Shown in pieces: positions 34,475 to 42,198 of a DNA stretch of 64,000 nt. The translations under genes and the position numbers were made by a program. Each line of letters begins with the position of its first letter. Within the stretch, counting starts at the first letter, position 1. This stretch comes from Lentzea flava (lineage in GTDB: Bacteria > Actinomycetota > Actinomycetes > Mycobacteriales > Pseudonocardiaceae), in NCBI RefSeq assembly GCF_014648475.1, contig NZ_BMRE01000003.1, positions 124,001 to 188,000 on the forward strand. The letters run 5' to 3'. The notes under the pieces were generated by a model. That model made no database searches and was not told the origin of the DNA. It saw only the letters and a list, made by a program, of their open reading frames with translations.

Positions 34475-34905
34475 ACAAGTGGCGCACGCCGTCGGACAAC
34501 TGCCTGATCTGCCACGGCGAACAGGAAGTCGTGATCGGCATCCGCGAGCGCGGGCCTTGGGAGCGTCAGCACAACTACTCGCGGGTCCTGTTCTGCGCCG
34601 CCTGTGACGTGGGCGAGCTCCGCTCGTTCGACTACGACGACTTCGTGGTGTTCGGCGAAGAGGACGACGTCATGGTCTGGTCGGCGGTTCTCGTCACCGC
34701 CGACATCGACCGGCTGCGCTCCGCCTTCGCGTGTCCTGCTCCGCTCGACCACGGCTGCGAGTGCGCACAGCACGTCCTGGCCCACGAAACGAGCGTGCGC
34801 CTCGGCATGAAGCGGCTGCCCGAGTACGGGCCCGACCGGCACAGTCCGGCCGGGCGCACCACCGCGTCGGTCAGGGTGACCGACGGTCTCGCGGAGTTCT
34901 GCTGA
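34471..34905 (+). CDS. Hypothetical Cys-rich protein, 144 residues
   Basis: Not recognised. The N-terminus has CLICHGEQE near residue 11 and CAACDVGE near residue 42, which together could form a zinc site, and a second Cys/His cluster CPAPLDHGCECAQH lies near residue 90. The protein is otherwise acidic and soluble. The ATG overlaps the stop of the small membrane protein gene, so the two are translationally coupled. Confidence 0.65.
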   Translation: MNKWRTPSDNCLICHGEQEVVIGIRERGPWERQHNYSRVLFCAACDVGELRSFDYDDFVVFGEEDDVMVWSAVLVTADIDRLRSAFACPAPLDHGCECAQHVLAHETSVRLGMKRLPEYGPDRHSPAGRTTASVRVTDGLAEFC

Positions 34906-34916
34906 GACTCGGCCGG

Positions 34917-35303
34917 TCAGATCACCGCGACCGCTTCGATCTCGACCAGGTGCTCCGGCACGTCCAGCGCGGCCACACCGATCAGCGTCGCGGGCGGCTT
35001 CGCGGTCTCGCCCACTGCACTCATGGCGTTCTCGATGCCCTTGAGCAGCTCCGGCATCTTGTCCGGCGTCCAGTCCACGACGTACACCGTGATCTTGACG
35101 AGGTCCTTCAAGGACGCGCCCGCGGCCTTGAGCGCGGTGTGAACGCTTCCGTAGGCCTGCTGTGTCTGCGTTGTCAGGTCCGGCTCGGCGTCCCAGGCGA
35201 CCTGGCCGGCCACGTAAATCGTCTTCGTCCCGGTCGCGACGGCCACCTGGTGGTAGACGTCGATCTCCGGCAGGCCCTCGGGGTTGATCAGCGTGATGGG
35301 CAT
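34917..35303 (-). CDS. RidA family protein
   Basis: A 128-residue RidA/YjgF-type protein, a trimeric family that hydrolyses reactive enamines/imines. The fold signature is visible (IYVAGQVAWDAEPDLTTQTQ near residue 30). The conserved Arg that binds the substrate carboxylate in true RidA (PARS...) is replaced here: the sequence reads PPATLIGVAAL near residue 103. It is therefore more like the divergent Rid subfamilies and may have another activity. It is divergent from the HxlR regulator gene. Confidence 0.88.
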   Translation of the reverse strand: MPITLINPEGLPEIDVYHQVAVATGTKTIYVAGQVAWDAEPDLTTQTQQAYGSVHTALKAAGASLKDLVKITVYVVDWTPDKMPELLKGIENAMSAVGETAKPPATLIGVAALDVPEHLVEIEAVAVI

Positions 35304-35392
35304 GAATTCCTCTCTTGTGGTTACTGGGGAACCGTAGGAGAGTGAACGCTGAACTGGAAGAACGCACTTTTTCGTGAGTGGGGAACCTGAAG

Positions 35393-35755
35393 GTGAGCAA
35401 GCAGCTCAGCGGGGATCTGGCGCGTGCGGATTCGCTGGCGCGCGAGATCTTCTCCGACATCGCCAACAAGTGGGCGTTGCTGATCATCGAGACGATCGGC
35501 GACTCGACCAAGCGCTTCACCGAGCTGAAGGTCGAGGTCGACGGCATCAGCCACAAGATGCTGACCCAGAACTTGCGGCTGTTGGAGCGCAATGGGCTGG
35601 TGACCCGCGTCGTGCATCCGACTGTGCCGCCCCGAGTGGACTACACGCTCACCGAGCCGGGGCAGGCGTTGCGGGCGACCGTTGACGCGATGTGCGACTG
35701 GACGCAGCGGTATCTCGGGGAGATCGAGGAGGCACGAAGCCGGTTCGACGGTTAG
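35393..35755 (+). CDS. HxlR family transcriptional regulator
   Basis: A 120-residue winged-helix regulator of the HxlR/MarR superfamily (IANKWALLIIETIGDSTKRF, then HKMLTQNLRLLERNGLVTR). It is divergent from the RidA gene and 49 bases upstream of the NmrA-like gene, with two palindromes in that short gap. It probably regulates the NmrA-like gene, and perhaps RidA, in response to a reactive compound. GTG 35393 is used; GTG 35378 would add five residues. Confidence 0.88.
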   Translation: MSKQLSGDLARADSLAREIFSDIANKWALLIIETIGDSTKRFTELKVEVDGISHKMLTQNLRLLERNGLVTRVVHPTVPPRVDYTLTEPGQALRATVDAMCDWTQRYLGEIEEARSRFDG

Positions 35756-35761
35756 GTGGTC

Positions 35762-35773
35762 ATCAAACTTGAT
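35762..35773. promoter_or_regulatory. 12-bp palindrome
   Basis: ATCAA-AC-TTGAT directly after the HxlR stop and touching the larger palindrome that follows. It may be part of the same operator or of the promoter for the NmrA-like gene. Confidence 0.35.
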
Positions 35774-35793
35774 AGTCACTGACTAGTGACTAT
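35772..35793. promoter_or_regulatory. 22-bp palindrome, candidate HxlR operator
   Basis: ATAGTCACT-GACT-AGTGACTAT, perfect 9-base arms, ending 12 bases before the ATG of the NmrA-like gene. Its AT-rich sequence stands out from the surroundings, and it could block transcription or translation initiation directly. Confidence 0.6.
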
Positions 35794-35804
35794 ATGGTGG
35801 TGGC

Positions 35805-36740
35805 ATGACCGAGAAGAAGATCGTGGCTGTGGTGGGCGCTACCGGCGTGCAGGGCGGAGCGGTGGCGCGGGCGTTGCTGGCGGACGGGGAGTTCGCGGTG
35901 CGGGCGTTGAGCCGCAGCACCTCCTCGGCCGCGGCGGAGGAGCTCGCCGGCCTGGGGGCCGAGGTCGTGGCGGCGGATCTGTACGACGTCGGCAGCCTGC
36001 GCAAGGCGTTCGACGGCGCGTACGGGGCCTACCTGGTGACGCCGTTCTTCACGCACCTGTCGGCGGCCAAGGAGCTGGAGGAGGTCGGCAACCTCGTCGA
36101 GGCGGCGAGGGGGCTCGAGCACGTGGTGTGGTCGACGCTGGAGGACACCCGCGAGGCGATCTCGCTGGACGACGACCGGATGCCCACGCTGGACGGGAAG
36201 TACAAGGTGCCGCACTTCGACGTGAAGGGTGGCGAGGCGGACGCGTTGTTCGAGCAGGCAGGGCTGCCGACGACGTACGTGCGGTTGTCGTTCTACTGGA
36301 ACAACCTGCTGCGCGACCTGGCGCCCCGGCGGGGTGAGGACGGCACGTTGCGGCTGTCGTTGCCGATGGGGGAGAGCCGGATCTCCGGGATCGCCGGTGA
36401 GGACATCGGCAAAGCGGTGGTGAGCGTGCTCAAGCGGCCGGCGGAGACCATCGGGCGCACGATCGGGCTCGGCTCCGAGCACCTCACCGGGGACGAGGTG
36501 GCGGCCGCGTTCAGCGAGGTGCTGGGCGAGAAGGTCGAGTACGCGCCCCTGTCGCACAACGACTTCCGGGCGCTCGGGTTTCCCGCCGCTGAGGAGCTGG
36601 GCAACATGTTCCAGTACTACACGGAGTTTTCCGAGCACGTCCTGAGCCGTCGCGACGTCGAGCTGACGCGGTCGTTCGTGCCGTCGTGGCTGACGCTCAA
36701 GGAGTTCCTCGCCGCACACCGTGCGGAGATCGCGGTCTAA
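35805..36740 (+). CDS. NmrA-like NAD(P)-binding oxidoreductase
   Basis: A 311-residue atypical short-chain dehydrogenase of the NmrA/HSCARG family. The dinucleotide motif is VVGATGVQGGAVARAL near residue 9, and the motif WSTLEDTREA near residue 108 is typical of NmrA-like redox sensors rather than of YxxxK enzymes. It may reduce quinones or sense NADP(H). It is probably the target of the upstream HxlR protein. Its TAA overlaps the convergent MarR gene stop by four bases (CTAA). Confidence 0.9.
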   Translation: MTEKKIVAVVGATGVQGGAVARALLADGEFAVRALSRSTSSAAAEELAGLGAEVVAADLYDVGSLRKAFDGAYGAYLVTPFFTHLSAAKELEEVGNLVEAARGLEHVVWSTLEDTREAISLDDDRMPTLDGKYKVPHFDVKGGEADALFEQAGLPTTYVRLSFYWNNLLRDLAPRRGEDGTLRLSLPMGESRISGIAGEDIGKAVVSVLKRPAETIGRTIGLGSEHLTGDEVAAAFSEVLGEKVEYAPLSHNDFRALGFPAAEELGNMFQYYTEFSEHVLSRRDVELTRSFVPSWLTLKEFLAAHRAEIAV

Positions 36741-37156
36741 CGCCCGGCGATCTCCGCGAACACCTCCTTGAACGCGGCGAACCGCTCCGCGCCGACCTGG
36801 CGGGCGAACCTGGCCTCGATGTCCTTGATGATCTTCGCGGCCTGGACGATCTGGTCGCGGCCCAGCTCCGTGGGCACGACGAGTTTCGCCCGCCGGTCCG
36901 CCGGGTCGGGCAGGCGGGTGACGTAGCCGAGGCGTTCCAGCTCGTCGATCAGCGTGCCGACGACCTGCTTGTGCTGGCCGGAGCGTTCGGACAGTTCGCT
37001 CGCGCGGGCGCCTTCTGCGGTGAGGTAGGCCATGATCGCGCCGTGGCGTGGGCGCAGGTGCTCGTGGCCGGCCTCGGCGAGGCGGGTGAAGAGTTCCTTC
37101 TGGAAGCTCGAGAGCAGGTGCGCGGAGAGCACGCCGATGTCCGACATGCCCAGCAT
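36737..37156 (-). CDS. MarR family transcriptional regulator
   Basis: A 139-residue regulator with the MarR winged helix (AYLTAEGARASELSERSGQH, then KQVVGTLIDELERLGYVTR) and the wing motif DPADRRAKLVVPTELG. The ligand and targets are unknown. It is convergent with the NmrA-like gene. The start is 37156, with 37147 (MSDIG) as an alternative. No divergent neighbour is present, so it is probably autoregulated or acts elsewhere. Confidence 0.9.
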   Translation of the reverse strand: MLGMSDIGVLSAHLLSSFQKELFTRLAEAGHEHLRPRHGAIMAYLTAEGARASELSERSGQHKQVVGTLIDELERLGYVTRLPDPADRRAKLVVPTELGRDQIVQAAKIIKDIEARFARQVGAERFAAFKEVFAEIAGR

Positions 37157-37202
37157 GGTAGCCCGCCTGGACGTCAGTCCGAAGAGGACTGAACGCGGGA
37201 TC

Positions 37203-37230
37203 GAGCGGCCCGTCGCCGGACGGGCCGCTC
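37203..37230. terminator. Strong hairpin terminator
   Basis: GAGCGGCCCGTC-GCCG-GACGGGCCGCTC, a perfect 12-bp stem with a 4-base loop, 6 bases beyond the stop of the VOC gene on the minus strand. Confidence 0.75.
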
Positions 37231-37236
37231 CGGTGA

Positions 37237-37572
37237 TCAGTTCCGCGGTTCGTAGAGGCTGAACGGCGTGCCCTGGTCGTCCCAGCAGTGGGCGATGCGG
37301 CCGACGTCCGGCACGGTCTGGACGTCGTCGCTCTTGCCGCCGAGCTCGGCGACCTTGCGCACGGACGCCTCGATGTCGGTGGTGTGGAAGTAGATGCGCG
37401 GCTGGGTGAGCTGGGCGTCCTTGGCGGCGATCGCGCCCGACGCGCCGTTGGTGATCACGTGGTAGTCCTCGCCCATCGGGCTCGTTTCCCAGCCGAACAC
37501 GCCGGCGAAGAACGCCCGTGCCCGTGCCGTGTCCTCCGCGGGCAGCTCGAACCAGTTGACCTGTCCGGACAT
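37237..37572 (-). CDS. VOC family (glyoxalase-like) protein, ECF42-promoter-linked
   Basis: A 111-residue vicinal-oxygen-chelate domain protein (WFELPAEDTARARAFFAGVF, PRIYFHTTDIEASVRKVAEL, DDQGTPFSLYEP). Such proteins dimerise and bind metal; the reaction is unknown. The ATG at 37572 has AAGGAG upstream. A promoter almost identical to that of the YCII-sigma operon lies 38 bases upstream, so it should belong to the same sigma regulon. It ends at a strong hairpin. Confidence 0.9.
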   Translation of the reverse strand: MSGQVNWFELPAEDTARARAFFAGVFGWETSPMGEDYHVITNGASGAIAAKDAQLTQPRIYFHTTDIEASVRKVAELGGKSDDVQTVPDVGRIAHCWDDQGTPFSLYEPRN

Positions 37573-37609
37573 CTCTCGCTCCTTCTGGTTTGTCGTGCTT
37601 TGAGCGGAG

Positions 37610-37636
37610 GACGAGCGAACGGGCCGGAACTCGACA
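37610..37636 (-). promoter_or_regulatory. Putative ECF42-type promoter of the VOC gene
   Basis: On the minus strand: TGTCGA (37636-37631), a 17-base spacer and CGTC (37613-37610). The first spacer bases GTTCCGG and the bases after the -10 box (CTC) match the second copy at 40019-40045. It starts directly after the stop codon of the AhpD-like gene. Confidence 0.7.
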
Positions 37637-38431
37637 TCAGCCGCCGAGAACTTCGAGACCTTTTTCTTGGTGGTCCAGAGCCGCGCCGACGCCGACGGCG
37701 GCGGCGACGGTGACCTCGAAGATCTCGTCCTCGGTGTGGTCGTGTTTGAGCCGCTCGACGTCCTCGTCGGTGATGCGGTGGGAGGCGGTGCGAACCGTTG
37801 CGGCGTAAGAACCCCAGGCGTCACCGGCCGCGGCGGCCCTGCGCAGTTCCGGCGGCGTGTGGGCAGGAGCCTCCAGCACCGCGCGACGCAGCTCGGCGGT
37901 GCTGCCTTCGCCCGGACCGGTGAGGAAGCGCGGGAAGCGGTAACCGAACCTGTGCAGCGAGCGGGTGCCGGATTCCAGCTGGCCCGGCAACAGCCGGAAG
38001 CCGAACGCGTTCGCGAGCCGGTTCACGACCTGCCAGATCAGGCTCACGTTCAACGCGTCGACCGCGGCGTCGCGCGGCAGGTCCGGTGGCGTGAGGTCGT
38101 CGAGAAAGGACAACGCGGCGAGAAGTTCCTGGCGCAACGGGGAAGGATCACCGGCGATCCGGACCAGTTCGGTGTGGGTGACCGCGCAGTACGGGCATTG
38201 CAGGCGCTCTGCCGTGCGCTTCGCCAGGTACTCGCGTTCGCCCGCCGTCCAGAACGACGGGCCGCGCATCGCCTTCGCGCTCAGGTCGAGGAACACCGCA
38301 CCGAAGAAATCGGGGCGGTACAACAGGGTTTTCGGCACGTCGGACATCGGCACGCGCGACACCAGCCCGGTGAAGCCGAAGAACAACCGGGCGGGCAGGC
38401 GGTGGCCGCGGTCGAGCACGGTGAGCCTCAT
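37637..38431 (-). CDS. AhpD-like carboxymuconolactone-decarboxylase-family protein
   Basis: A 264-residue alkylhydroperoxidase-type protein. The redox motif is CPYCAVTHTE near residue 79 (CxxC with a downstream His), as in AhpD, a thiol peroxidase-like family. The second half repeats the helical fold. It is the third gene of the YCII-sigma-AhpD operon; its ATG overlaps the sigma gene stop (TGATG). Peroxidase activity is an inference from the motif. Confidence 0.88.
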   Translation of the reverse strand: MRLTVLDRGHRLPARLFFGFTGLVSRVPMSDVPKTLLYRPDFFGAVFLDLSAKAMRGPSFWTAGEREYLAKRTAERLQCPYCAVTHTELVRIAGDPSPLRQELLAALSFLDDLTPPDLPRDAAVDALNVSLIWQVVNRLANAFGFRLLPGQLESGTRSLHRFGYRFPRFLTGPGEGSTAELRRAVLEAPAHTPPELRRAAAAGDAWGSYAATVRTASHRITDEDVERLKHDHTEDEIFEVTVAAAVGVGAALDHQEKGLEVLGG

Positions 38432-39624
38432 CAGGGAACCTCCAGGGAACGCAGGCGCCCGGCGAGGAAGCGGCGATCGGCGGGACTGACCGCCAGTTCG
38501 TGGGCGAGCCGGTACGCCGCGACGGCCTCGTCGCGCCGGCCCAGGCGGCGCAGCAGGTCGGCGCGGGCGGAGTGCAGCAGGTGGTAGTCGTTCAGGCCGG
38601 TGATGCCGTCGATCAGCTTCAGCCCCGCCTCCGGTCCGTCGGCCATCGCGACGGCGACCGCGTGGTTGAGCTCGATCACCGGGGTCGGTGCCACGGTCAG
38701 GAGTTCGGCGTAGAGGGCGGCGATCCGCGACCAGTCGACGGGGTCCTGCACGTGCAGGGCGGCGATCACGGCGTGCAGCACGTACGGGCCGGGCGTGCCG
38801 AACCGCAGTGCGCGGTCGAGCAGCGTCATGCCCTCGGCGATCTCCTCGACGTTCCAGAGCGCGCGGTCCTGGTCTTCGAGCAGCACGACGTCGCCTTCGG
38901 TCGTCAGTCGCGCGGCGCTGCGGGAGTTGTGCAGCAGCAGCAACGCGACCAGCCCGTGCGCCTCCGGTTCGTCCGGCATCAGGGTGGCGACGAGCTTGGC
39001 GAGCCGGATCGCCTCCTGGCGCAGCTCGGCGTCCGCCGTCGTGTAGCCCCTGGTGAAGATCAGGTAGATCACCGTGAGCACGCCCGAGAGCCGTTCGGGC
39101 AGCAGGTGGTCCGCGGGCACCTCGAAGGTGATGCCGGCGTCGCGGATCTTGCGCTTGGCCCTGACCAGGCGCTGCGCCAGCGCTGGTTCGGCGACGAGGA
39201 ACGCCCGCGCGATCTGTGCCGCCGTGAAACCCGCCACCGCCTGCAGCGTCAGCGCCAGCCGCGCTTCCTCGTTGAGGGCGGGGTGGCAGCAGGTGAAGAT
39301 CAGGCTCAGCCGTTCGTCACCGAGGTCGACCAGCTGCTTCTCGGTCATCGTGACCGGCTCCGGAGGCGCGGGCAGCCTGGTGCGGGCCATCTGGACATGC
39401 CGCAGCCGGTCGAGCGCGTGGTTGCGGGCGACGGTGAGCAGCCACGCGAACGGGTCGTCCGGTACCTGTGAACGCGGCCAGGTGCGCAACGCCCGCGAGC
39501 ACGCCTCCTGCAGCGCGTCCTCGGCCAGCTCGAAGTCGCCGAGCGCCCGCACGAGCGCCGCGAGCATCCGGGACCGGTGCTCGCGGTACACCCGTTCGAC
39601 CGCGGCCGACGCCAGGTCGCTCAT
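38431..39624 (-). CDS. ECF42-type RNA polymerase sigma factor
   Basis: A 397-residue sigma factor. Regions 2 and 4 occupy about residues 5-170 ([36 protein letters not shown]). A long C-terminal extension with TPR-like helices (about 180-397, including [18 protein letters not shown]) identifies the ECF42 group. ECF42 sigmas lack a classical anti-sigma factor and are linked to YCII (DGPF) proteins, as here. It overlaps the YCII gene by four bases and the AhpD gene by one. Its likely targets carry the promoters at 40019-40045 and 37610-37636. Confidence 0.93.
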   Translation of the reverse strand: MSDLASAAVERVYREHRSRMLAALVRALGDFELAEDALQEACSRALRTWPRSQVPDDPFAWLLTVARNHALDRLRHVQMARTRLPAPPEPVTMTEKQLVDLGDERLSLIFTCCHPALNEEARLALTLQAVAGFTAAQIARAFLVAEPALAQRLVRAKRKIRDAGITFEVPADHLLPERLSGVLTVIYLIFTRGYTTADAELRQEAIRLAKLVATLMPDEPEAHGLVALLLLHNSRSAARLTTEGDVVLLEDQDRALWNVEEIAEGMTLLDRALRFGTPGPYVLHAVIAALHVQDPVDWSRIAALYAELLTVAPTPVIELNHAVAVAMADGPEAGLKLIDGITGLNDYHLLHSARADLLRRLGRRDEAVAAYRLAHELAVSPADRRFLAGRLRSLEVP

Positions 39625-39992
39625 GCCACCCCGTGGTTCAGGCCGGGGATGTGGTCGACCGGGCGCACCTCGATCGTGGCGCCGTAGTGCGCCTGCGGCA
39701 CCATCTCGGCCAGCTCCAGCGCCTCGTCGAGATCACGGCAGTCGAGCAGGTAGTACCCGCCGAGGTGCTCGTGCGTCTCGGCGAACGGCCCGTCCGTCAG
39801 CACCGCCTTGCCTGCCTTCACCCGCACTGTCGTCGCCGTGCTGACCGGCTTGAGCGGGTCGCCGCCCACGAAGACACCCCGCCGCCGGCACTCGTCGGCG
39901 AACGCGTTGACCCGCGTGAGGATCTCCTCGAACCGCGGGTCACCGGGCTTCGGCCGGTCCTCGCAGTTGTAGATCAAAAACATGTAGTGCAT
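39621..39992 (-). CDS. YCII/DGPF-domain protein linked to ECF42 sigma
   Basis: A 123-residue YCII-related (DGPF) protein: [12 protein letters not shown] start, [19 protein letters not shown] near residue 78. DGPF proteins accompany ECF42 sigma genes and are thought to work with them, although they are not classical anti-sigma factors. The ATG at 39992 has GGAGGG upstream. It is the first gene of the operon and lies 27 bases from the putative ECF42 promoter. It overlaps the sigma gene by four bases. Confidence 0.9.
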   Translation of the reverse strand: MHYMFLIYNCEDRPKPGDPRFEEILTRVNAFADECRRRGVFVGGDPLKPVSTATTVRVKAGKAVLTDGPFAETHEHLGGYYLLDCRDLDEALELAEMVPQAHYGATIEVRPVDHIPGLNHGVA

Positions 39993-40018
39993 GCGTGCCC
40001 TCCAGTCGTCGTTCCGAG

Positions 40019-40045
40019 GACGAACGAGCTCTCCGGAACTCGACA
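40019..40045 (-). promoter_or_regulatory. Putative ECF42-type promoter of the YCII-sigma-AhpD operon
   Basis: On the minus strand: TGTCGA (40045-40040), a 17-base spacer starting GTTCCGG, then CGTC (40022-40019). It matches the element at 37610-37636 in both boxes, spacer length and flanks, which suggests autoregulation by the sigma factor encoded in the operon. Confidence 0.7.
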
Positions 40046-40064
40046 TTCGAGCACGACCTGTTTC

Positions 40065-40964
40065 TCACGGCGCGGTGAGCGCCCCCGCGATCGACGAGAC
40101 CAGCTCGTAGCTGCGGCGACGGTCCGCGTGGTGGTAGATCGGCGAGGTGATCATCAGCTCGGGGGTGCCCGTCTCGTCGAGCACCGCCTGGAGCTTGCGC
40201 GTGATCGTCTCCGGCCCGCCGACCAGCACACGGCCGTCGTCGGGGCCGGGATGCGCGGCCGCCTCCTCCGGGCTGGGCAACAGGATCCGGGTGCCCTCCC
40301 GGCGGCTGCGCACCTTCGTCCTGATCGGCCCGGCCAGCCACTCGGCCCGTTCGTCATCGTCCGCGGCGATCACCGAGACGCTGACCAGGTCGGCTTTGCA
40401 CGACAGATCGGGGCTGAGGTGCCGGGCGAACGCGAACGGCACGCCCAGCGAGGCGGCGAGTTCCGCGGTGCCGGGAGAGGAACCGAGCAGCCACAGCTCC
40501 GGCACGTTGCCGCCCTGCACCGGCACCGCGACGGTGTCCGCCGGGTCGAGCAACGCCAGCAGCTGCGCCACCTGGTCGCGGTACGGCTCCGCGCTCCGGC
40601 GCAACGCGGCGACGACGTGCGGCGGCCCGCCAGGCGCACGCCCGATGCCGAGGTCGATCCGGCCGGGGTGCAGCGCCGCGAGCGTGCCGAACTGCTCGGC
40701 CACCACGAGCGGCGGGTGGTTCGGCAGCAGCACCCCGCCCGCGCCGACGCGCAGGCGGGACGTGACGGTCGCCAGGTGTCCGACCAGCACGGCGGGCGCG
40801 GAGCTGGCGACCCCGCGCATGCCGTGGTGCTCCGGCACCCAGTACCGGTGAAACCCCAGCTCTTCCGCCAGCTCCGCGAGATCGATCGTGTTGTGCAGCG
40901 CCTCCCGCGGTGTCGAGCCCTGGACGATCGGCGACGTGTCCAGCACCGACAGGCGAATCCCCAT
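40065..40964 (-). CDS. LLM-class flavin-dependent oxidoreductase
   Basis: A 299-residue luciferase-like monooxygenase-fold protein of the MsnO8/YhbW group (LAELAEELGFHRYWVPEHHG near residue 30, VVAEQFGTLAALHPGRIDLG near residue 85, GRAPGG). FMN- or F420-linked redox chemistry is expected; the substrate is unknown. The ATG at 40964 is used; a GTG at 40973 would add three residues. It precedes the ECF42 operon on the same strand with a 72-base gap that holds the ECF42 promoter. Confidence 0.9.
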   Translation of the reverse strand: MGIRLSVLDTSPIVQGSTPREALHNTIDLAELAEELGFHRYWVPEHHGMRGVASSAPAVLVGHLATVTSRLRVGAGGVLLPNHPPLVVAEQFGTLAALHPGRIDLGIGRAPGGPPHVVAALRRSAEPYRDQVAQLLALLDPADTVAVPVQGGNVPELWLLGSSPGTAELAASLGVPFAFARHLSPDLSCKADLVSVSVIAADDDERAEWLAGPIRTKVRSRREGTRILLPSPEEAAAHPGPDDGRVLVGGPETITRKLQAVLDETGTPELMITSPIYHHADRRRSYELVSSIAGALTAP

Positions 40965-40985
40965 GACCGCCACCCTAGGGCCTGG

Positions 40986-41414
40986 TCAGGAACGCCGGTT
41001 CTCCTTGCGGCGGACGAACTTCAGCCCCGACCAGTCGTCACCGAGCGCGGCGACCTTCACATCGACGACACCGAGCGGGAGGAAGAGTTCGCGCAGGGCG
41101 TTTTCGGTGATGTCGCTGTGGTGCCCCGCCGCGCGGCGGGGCCAGGCGATCCAGAGCATCGCGTGATCGGCAAGGTCGTCGACCAAACCGGGGGCTTCGG
41201 TGGCCAGAGCGGCGAACGACGTGTGAAAGGCGAGGGTGACATCGGTGTCGTCGGCTCCGCCGGTGCCCTCCGACACCCGGCAGCTGTCGGCCATGTCCGG
41301 CACTTCCCACTGGCTGGGCCGGTGAACGAAGCGGACGTGGTCACCCGGCCTGATCCCGATCTTCTTGGCGAGGGGCGTGCCCGAGTACCCTCCCGCGCCG
41401 CTGCGGCCGGTCAC
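40986..41414 (-). CDS. DUF3052 family protein
   Basis: A 142-residue protein of the DUF3052 family, common in actinomycetes (SGTPLAKKIGIRPGDHVRFV, AMLWIAWPRRAAGHHSDITE, LFLPLGVVDVKVAALGDDWS). The function is not known. The GTG start overlaps the VOC gene stop by four bases (GTGA), so it is the third gene of the ArsR-VOC-DUF3052 operon. Confidence 0.87.
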   Translation of the reverse strand: MTGRSGAGGYSGTPLAKKIGIRPGDHVRFVHRPSQWEVPDMADSCRVSEGTGGADDTDVTLAFHTSFAALATEAPGLVDDLADHAMLWIAWPRRAAGHHSDITENALRELFLPLGVVDVKVAALGDDWSGLKFVRRKENRRS

Positions 41415-41761
41415 GCCTGGATGAGGGTGAGGAGGTTGCCCGCGGGATCGGTGACCTGCGCCTTGGTCACCCAGCCGTTGTCGGTGGGTGGCATGACCAC
41501 GGCTTCGCCCAGCTCCAGGGCGCTCTGCACGGCCTGATCGAGATCGGGGACCGCGACACCCAGCGCGAGGCCGGGCTGTTCGCTGCCGACGATCGCGCCG
41601 CGCAACCCGCCGGGCGTCTGCACCAGCGCATAACCAGGGCCCTTGGCGTCGACCTGCCAGTCCAGCAGGCCGCCGTAGAAACGGCGGAGGTCCTCGTCGG
41701 CGGGGCCGCTGATGTCGAAGTGCACCACCGCGTTCGCTCGGGGCCCTGCTTGTTCGTCCAT
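41411..41761 (-). CDS. VOC family (glyoxalase-like) protein
   Basis: A 116-residue VOC domain protein (VVHFDISGPADEDLRRFYGG, LLDWQVDAKG, VTDPAGNLLTLIQA). The ATG at 41761 has GGAAGGA upstream and lies 1 base after the ArsR stop. It is not preceded by an ECF42-type box, unlike the VOC gene at 37237. Its function is unknown; regulation by the adjacent ArsR-type protein is likely. Confidence 0.88.
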   Translation of the reverse strand: MDEQAGPRANAVVHFDISGPADEDLRRFYGGLLDWQVDAKGPGYALVQTPGGLRGAIVGSEQPGLALGVAVPDLDQAVQSALELGEAVVMPPTDNGWVTKAQVTDPAGNLLTLIQA

Positions 41762-41762
41762 G

Positions 41763-42077
41763 TCATGTCCTTCCGGAAGCCTGGTCGCCGGTACGGGAGT
41801 CATCGCGAGCCGGGAAGGTCCGCAGCAGGTCGGCAAGCCGGTGCAACCGCTCGGGACAGGCTCGGTAGAGCCGGTACGTGTGATCGACTCGCATGGTCAC
41901 CAGTCCGGCTTTGCGCAGCACCTTGAGGTGCTCCGACACGCTCGCGGGAGCCAGGCCGAGCTGGTCGGCGAGTTCGCCCGCGCCCCGTTCGCGTCCCCAC
42001 ACCTCGGCGAGGATGCGTCGTCGAGGTTTGCTGGCCGCCGCCCGCAACAGCTCGTCGAGATCAACCGGCTCGGTCAC
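41763..42077 (-). CDS. ArsR family transcriptional regulator
   Basis: A 104-residue winged-helix repressor (ELADQLGLAPASVSEHLKVL near residue 34, then RKAGLVTMRVDHTYRLYR). No clear Cys metal site is visible, so the signal may be non-metal. The GTG at 42077 starts the conserved region. The two following genes (VOC and DUF3052) overlap or abut it and should form its operon. Confidence 0.87.
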   Translation of the reverse strand: MTEPVDLDELLRAAASKPRRRILAEVWGRERGAGELADQLGLAPASVSEHLKVLRKAGLVTMRVDHTYRLYRACPERLHRLADLLRTFPARDDSRTGDQASGRT

Positions 42078-42111
42078 GCCCACCAGGCTACTTAGGAACA
42101 ATCCGAAATAA

Positions 42112-42198
42112 CAACCGCTGCTGTTGCCCACCGCCCGTCTGACCGCCGGACACGGCGTCCACGTCCGCGATCCGGACGGCAACATCAGCAACTACTAG
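42112..42198 (+). pseudogene. 3' remnant of a VOC/glyoxalase-type gene
   Basis: The plus-strand frame after the TAA at 42109 reads LLPTARLTAGHGVHVRDPDG then NISNY and a TAG stop. VRDPDGN at the very C-terminus is the classic last strand of glyoxalase-fold proteins, here without any upstream domain. It lies on the strand opposite to the flanking genes, and its stop overlaps the stop of the secreted protein gene (CTAG). Confidence 0.42.
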
